The notes below the pieces were generated by a model. The model saw nothing but the letters and a program-made list of their open reading frames with translations, did no database searches and was not told the origin of the DNA. A stretch of 64,000 nt of DNA from Lineus longissimus. Taxonomy: Eukaryota > Nemertea > Pilidiophora > Heteronemertea > Lineidae. The stretch spans positions 7,015,501 through 7,079,500 of the forward strand of contig NC_088310.1 in assembly GCF_910592395.1 (NCBI RefSeq), read 5' to 3'. Numbering within the stretch: position 1 is the stretch's first letter; every line of letters begins with the position of its first letter. The position numbers and the translations under genes were made by a program. Of this stretch, positions 53,801 to 59,800 are shown piece by piece.

Positions 53801-56800
53801 CCCTGATAGCGGTGAGTACGGACACGTTGACCGTACACACGAGCTGGTGCAAGCTACAGTGTGGTTTCAACTACTGTTTTATCATCGTCTCAATGTTGAC
53901 GTTGGCCATGATTAGTATAGACAGATACCACGCCATCAAAAACGCACTCACATTCTCGGAGGTAATAACAAAGAAACGTATATACCTCATGATAGGATAC
54001 GCATGGTTCCAAGGACTAGTGTTTGCAGTTGTACCAATAACATTAGACTGGGTACAATACGACTATTGGGAAATAGTTTGTGCAATAGATTGGTTTCATG
54101 ATACTCATACGCTGTATTACGTCCTTGTCGCTTTCATTCTCTGCTTTGCAATTCCCGGCGGCGTTCTTATCTACTGCTACACGTCAATCGCACGGACAGC
54201 AAAGAGACTTGCAGCTAATACAGTCGGCCTGGGCACAGGGGAATCCTCAGCTGACAAAAGCCTCGAAAGGACAATCAAAAGTCTCTTAATAGTTGTGGCA
54301 ACATTTTTTTTCTGCATGACACCGTTTTGCGTGACGAAACTGCTGAAAGTTGTAACTAACAATCCAGCCTTCGTGCCGGGCCATATCAATACACTGTCGT
54401 CTTTAATACAGTATTTCGCCAGTGCTACAAACCCGCTTATTTATGGTATCTTCCGAAGAGACTTCCGTAAAGCATTCCTCTATCAAATTAAGAAATTGTT
54501 CTGTTCTTCAGTGCACGTCCATCCGGATGACATCCTGGACACGACTACGTCACAGATTATTAGAAAACGCACATCAACAATGCTAACCCCACCAGAAGAC
54601 AATTGCTACGTGATAGATTGTAACAATTAAGAAGATATAGACATTTTTATTTTGGTGTGGATTTTTGGATTTTGGTCACAAACATATATTTCATAATAGG
54701 TATTAAGACAGGGTGCATACAGGGTGTATCAAAGAATGAAATCTTCATTGCTCATTTTTTACAGAAAAAAATTCGAATCAGGACAGGTTGGTATATGAAA
54801 ACTTTAAAATTGCAAATCAGTCATGATATTGTTGGATATTGCAAACAAGCAGCTTTATACTGGTCCCCGCAAATCATTCATGGAACTGTTTGGCTTGTAG
54901 CGCACAGAGGTTCAAGTCAGTGAGATCGAATACTACGTTTTTTGACTCCTTTACTTCACTGTCAATAAAACAAAATTCTTTCTCTATATGAGATTTTAAA
55001 GACCTCTGCGACAAGATCTCATAGACATTTGCCATGACCATGTAAAGCAATGAGAACAATTTCAAACAAAGTGAAAGCCAATTTGAAGGGTGGGAGTCTC
55101 GTTCACTTCATTTTGAAAGAGTTCCAATTGCTTAAGGATTTCAGGTTCTAGCCAAAATGGTGCGTTTGGTCGACTCAGGACTGATTGACACATCTGGAAC
55201 TTAAAATTCAGAACAACCTTTCCGCTTCCTTTCAAATCAGCAAGGGTTTTGCCAGATCTTGTATATCAATATTTGTACTTGGTCTCAAGAAGTTATTAGA
55301 GAGGTTTAAATATCGTTGATGTCATCAAGTCAAGTCTATTATTGTATCATTGTATTACTGTTTCTAGGCACATCATGAGACATTATTTAAGTTACACACT
55401 TTTTCATTGCATTCCTCACAAAAGGCAAGGCAATATTCTTCGTTCAAATCCCATCTCATCTCGGATCAGAATCTGAACCTCTCCATTCTGTCTCCTCTTT
55501 GTATTCGATATAGTAAGAGATATCATGGTGCTGTGTTGTGCTCAATGTGTTTGAACAACTAATTTCTACACGCTTAATAAGTATAAAAATTATCACTGTA
55601 TTCATACATATTAGAGAAAAACATTGATTGCTCTAGTCTGTATCTGTGTTAACACCTTCTGTAGGCATTTGTCTATCGTCGAGGCCAGTTAACAGTTAAT
55701 TAAACTGTTAACATTAGTAGTTAAGTAGTTATGTATTCATACATATTAGAGAAAACATTGATTGCTCCAGTCTGTATCTGTGTTAACACCTTCTGTAGGC
55801 ATTTGTCTATCGTCGAGGCCAGTTAACAGTTACTTAAACTGTTAACATTAGTAGTTAAGTAGTTATGAATTCATACATATTAGAGAAAAACATTGATTGC
55901 TCCAGTCTGTATCTGTGTTAACACCTTCTGTAGGCATTTGTCTATCGTCGAGGCCAGTTAACAGTTAATTAAACTGTTAACATTAGTAGTTAAGTAGTTA
56001 TGAATTCATACATATTAGAGAAAAACATTGATTGCTCTAGTCTGTATCTGTGTTAACACCTTCTGTAGGCATTTGTCTATCGTCGAGGCCAGTTAACAGT
56101 TAATTAAACTGTTAACATTAGTAGTTAAGTAGTTATGAATTCATACATATTAGAGAAAAACATTGATTGCTCTAGTCTGTATCTGTGTTAACACCTTCTG
56201 TAGGCATTTGTCTATCGTCGAGGCCAGTTAACAGTTAATTAAACTGTTAACATTAGTAGTTAAGTAGTTATGTATTCATACATATTAGAGAAAAACATTG
56301 ATTGCTCTAGTCTGTATCTGTGTTAACACCTTCTGTAGGCATTTGTCTATCATCGAGGCCATGCAGTTAACAGTTAATTAAACTGTTAACATTAGTAGTT
56401 AAGTAGTTAAGTTAACAGTTAACTGCGACCTACGATCATGATTACATGTGATACAAATTGCCTGTTTTGAGTTGCAATCATGGTTGCCTGCGATTAAAAT
56501 CAGTGATGGCAGTGACCTGTAATAACTACTATCAAGCCAAAATAGCCCTCAAATGAAATAAAATAATGAAATAAAAAACATTTGAATGTTTGCTATGGCC
56601 ATCTTCTCACAGCTTCGATAATCATGAACACATGTAGTCAAATGCATTTGTTTGTCACCTACATACATGTCATTTCAACAGGATATTGCTTTTCAAATCG
56701 AAAAAATGAATTTTTATTGAAGTTCACAATGTATGAAGGAAAGGAAATTGGCTCGCGCCAAATCATTTCTGCCATTTGGCATATTTATTTTATTCCTATG

Positions 56801-59800
56801 CTTTATTTTCACCACAAATCAATGCAATACAATAAGTGACAAATGAAATGTTTGAAAAATACAAACAACTTCATGTAGCCGTAACGGAAATAGACAACTG
56901 CGGCTGTTCAAATACGGTATTATGAAGACTATTCCAAGTCGATATCAAACCGGTAATTAACTTCCGCCTGCTGATTTGGCCATTCCTTCAATGAATTTTG
57001 CTGTCTAGTGAGACGGTAAACACAGGTGGTGAATGAGTAACCTGGTTGGGGCTCTCATCCGAAGGATAACCTCACGCAAACTCAAGAGAAAAAGAGAATC
57101 TCAACACATAATTCGACCATTAGGGGTTGATCAACAGCGAGGCAAGTTCGTTCAAAAACAACCTCCGCAGAGTGAGAAAGGAAACAGGAGGTAAATGTGT
57201 GACATGTATGGGGCCCTTACCTTAAGGATGACCACTAGGAATAGCAGACAACCCGGACTCACCTCTGCCTTATTGCATCCGATGTTATCCCCCTTGTACG
57301 TGTACATGGCCCGGACCTGGGGCAGCGCGACATCCTCGAGGACCTCCTGCATCACCTCGCGCTCGACCACCTCTTCGACCTCAATCTCCACCGGCACGTC
57401 CACCATCTCTTGTTCCTCCACTTCCTCGGGCTCAGCGTCCGGCTGTTCGCCATTTTCATGGACGGAGAATTTTTCAGGTCGAATCTGAAGAAATCGGCAA
57501 GACATTTAACAGCAAGTCAGTGCGCAAACGAGTAAATTACTAATTTCGGGGACCGAGAATCTTTCGGGGACGAATTTGATGAATTTGAAATATTTTATGA
57601 TATGACCCTTGGTCATATGTTGAAAGGTCAGGTCAACAACTTCGACACATTCAATCGCGACACCAGAACATCTCTCTATCATCATGTCACGCATATTTGC
57701 AGCAATTGACATATTAGCCTCAACGTCCAGGCACAAGTCCTGAGATTCAGGCAACTTTTCCCAAATCCCCTCAATAGATATGTGATGAGTCTGTGTAAAG
57801 CCCTTCAAACTTGATGTAAAGGAAGGTACCGTTGACAGTTAGAGAACAACGACAGCTCCAAATGATCAATTGGTAAAGACTACAAAGCAAAAACATCACT
57901 ACTACAAAAGCGTCAATCTACTCCAACCACCCTTTGAATAGTTTTCAAAAAAAGTACACGCAAGTTGACTGGCAATGGAGAATTTTCGAACAGTAACAAA
58001 TATAAGTTCTAATATAAAACTAAACTCATGTTCAAAACCACAGTAACAAATATAAGTTCTAATATAAAACTAAACTCATGTTCAAAACCACAGTAACAAA
58101 TATAAGTTCTAATATAAAACTAAACTCATGTTCAAAACCATATTCGTGGTGTTAATTAATAACACCATATTCGTGGTGTTAATTGCTGTTAACAGTTAAA
58201 CAGTAACATAATTCAACAACCCTTCCATTTATTAAATCACTCCGGGCCGGTATCACAACTTCTAAATGTGATGCCATCAAAACGTGAATTGCAAAGTCTC
58301 CAATACAGGGTGTCTCTGAGAAAATGCATCGTGGTATTCTCTGCAGTACTGGTCACAAGTAACAGTCCTCATAGCACACAACATTCATGAAATGCAGCAC
58401 ATAGTGGCAATACACCACATTATAGATGTTATAAGCTGTGAGGACCACAACTGTACCTGGGACACCCTGTATAGGATGCTTCTTGGGTTACAGCAGCAGC
58501 AAATCAAATCACTACCTAGAAGCACAATCTACTTTTCCTTAGCTGGTTAAATGACATATGGCAAAGCAAATGCAAAAAAATGTCTAGGAATGACCTTTGC
58601 TAAAACTGGAGAAAACATGCCTCCATTTGCTTTGCTATTAAGCCAGGTACAGCCAACATCAATACCTCTTCACCCAATGTGATGCTTCAGAAAACTGATA
58701 AGCAGCTGTCTAATGTGTGCCAATCTCTAATGGGAACCTGTGCCAATCTTTAATGGGCATATATCTCTAATGGGTGCCAATCTCTAGTGGCCATCAATCT
58801 ATAATGGGCACAAATCTCTAATGGGCATCCATCTCCAATGGGTACCAATCTTTAGTGGCCATCAATCTATAATGGGCACAAATCTTTAATGGGCATCTAT
58901 CTCTAATGGGTACCAATCTCTAGTGGCCATCAATCTATAATGAGCACATTTCTCTAATGGGCATCCATCTCTAATGACTTCAAATCTCAAATGTGCACCT
59001 ATCTCTGATGGGTAGGAATCTCCAATGGCCATCAATTTCTAATGGGTACTATCTCTGATGGGTACTATCTCTGATGGGTAATATCTCTGATGGGTACCAA
59101 TCTATAATCGCCATCAATCTAATGTATAATGGGCACAAATCCCTTATAGGCACCAATCTATAATGACCATCAATCTCTATAATGACCATCAATCTCCAAT
59201 CTCAAATGGCCACTACCAAGCCATGGAGAAAACTTTTGATGACAGCTAAAAACAACACCAAAATCTAATCACTATGACATCATGCATCGACCAATAAAAA
59301 AATCCCAGACAAAATACTCACAAGCTGGTTCGTCCTTATCAAGGGGCGCAACTAAATATTGAGGGAACTTTGGTGAGAAATCTGTAAACCTATGAATGAG
59401 GCTACAGCTGACCTCAGCTCATATTAAATCTGACGCGGTATGGTAGAGCTGAAAAGTTTTTTTATACCCTGTTGGATTTTCATAACCGTAGTATTGATCA
59501 AGTTTTTCAGCTTTGACTTTGCAAACCTATCTGCTAATATTAGCAATAGAACATGCTACAGACACAATTTTATCGCAGCCCTGCAATATTTTATTATTTT
59601 TCACCTTCAACAAGAACTGGCTGTGATGTGCAATAAATAACAAATCAACTGGATTTTATCGTACATTACAGCATTGACTGATATTGCCAGCAGGCTGGTG
59701 ATCTTATTAGTGTTCATCGCAGCGATAAATATTGCAAATCTCTGTGATAACAATTGCTAGTCTGTAGAATGTTTAACCAACAGCACACTCAACGAGATCA

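Noticed and set aside
55601-56409. CRISPR-like array
   Set aside because: Units are continuous 135-bp direct repeats without unique spacers, in animal DNA: a satellite.
57506-57808. 100-codon minus-strand frame next to the SH3 exon
   Set aside because: It would fit the strand, but shows no spectrin pattern and no convincing acceptor and donor in the needed phase. Kept only as a finding about the duplicated exon start.
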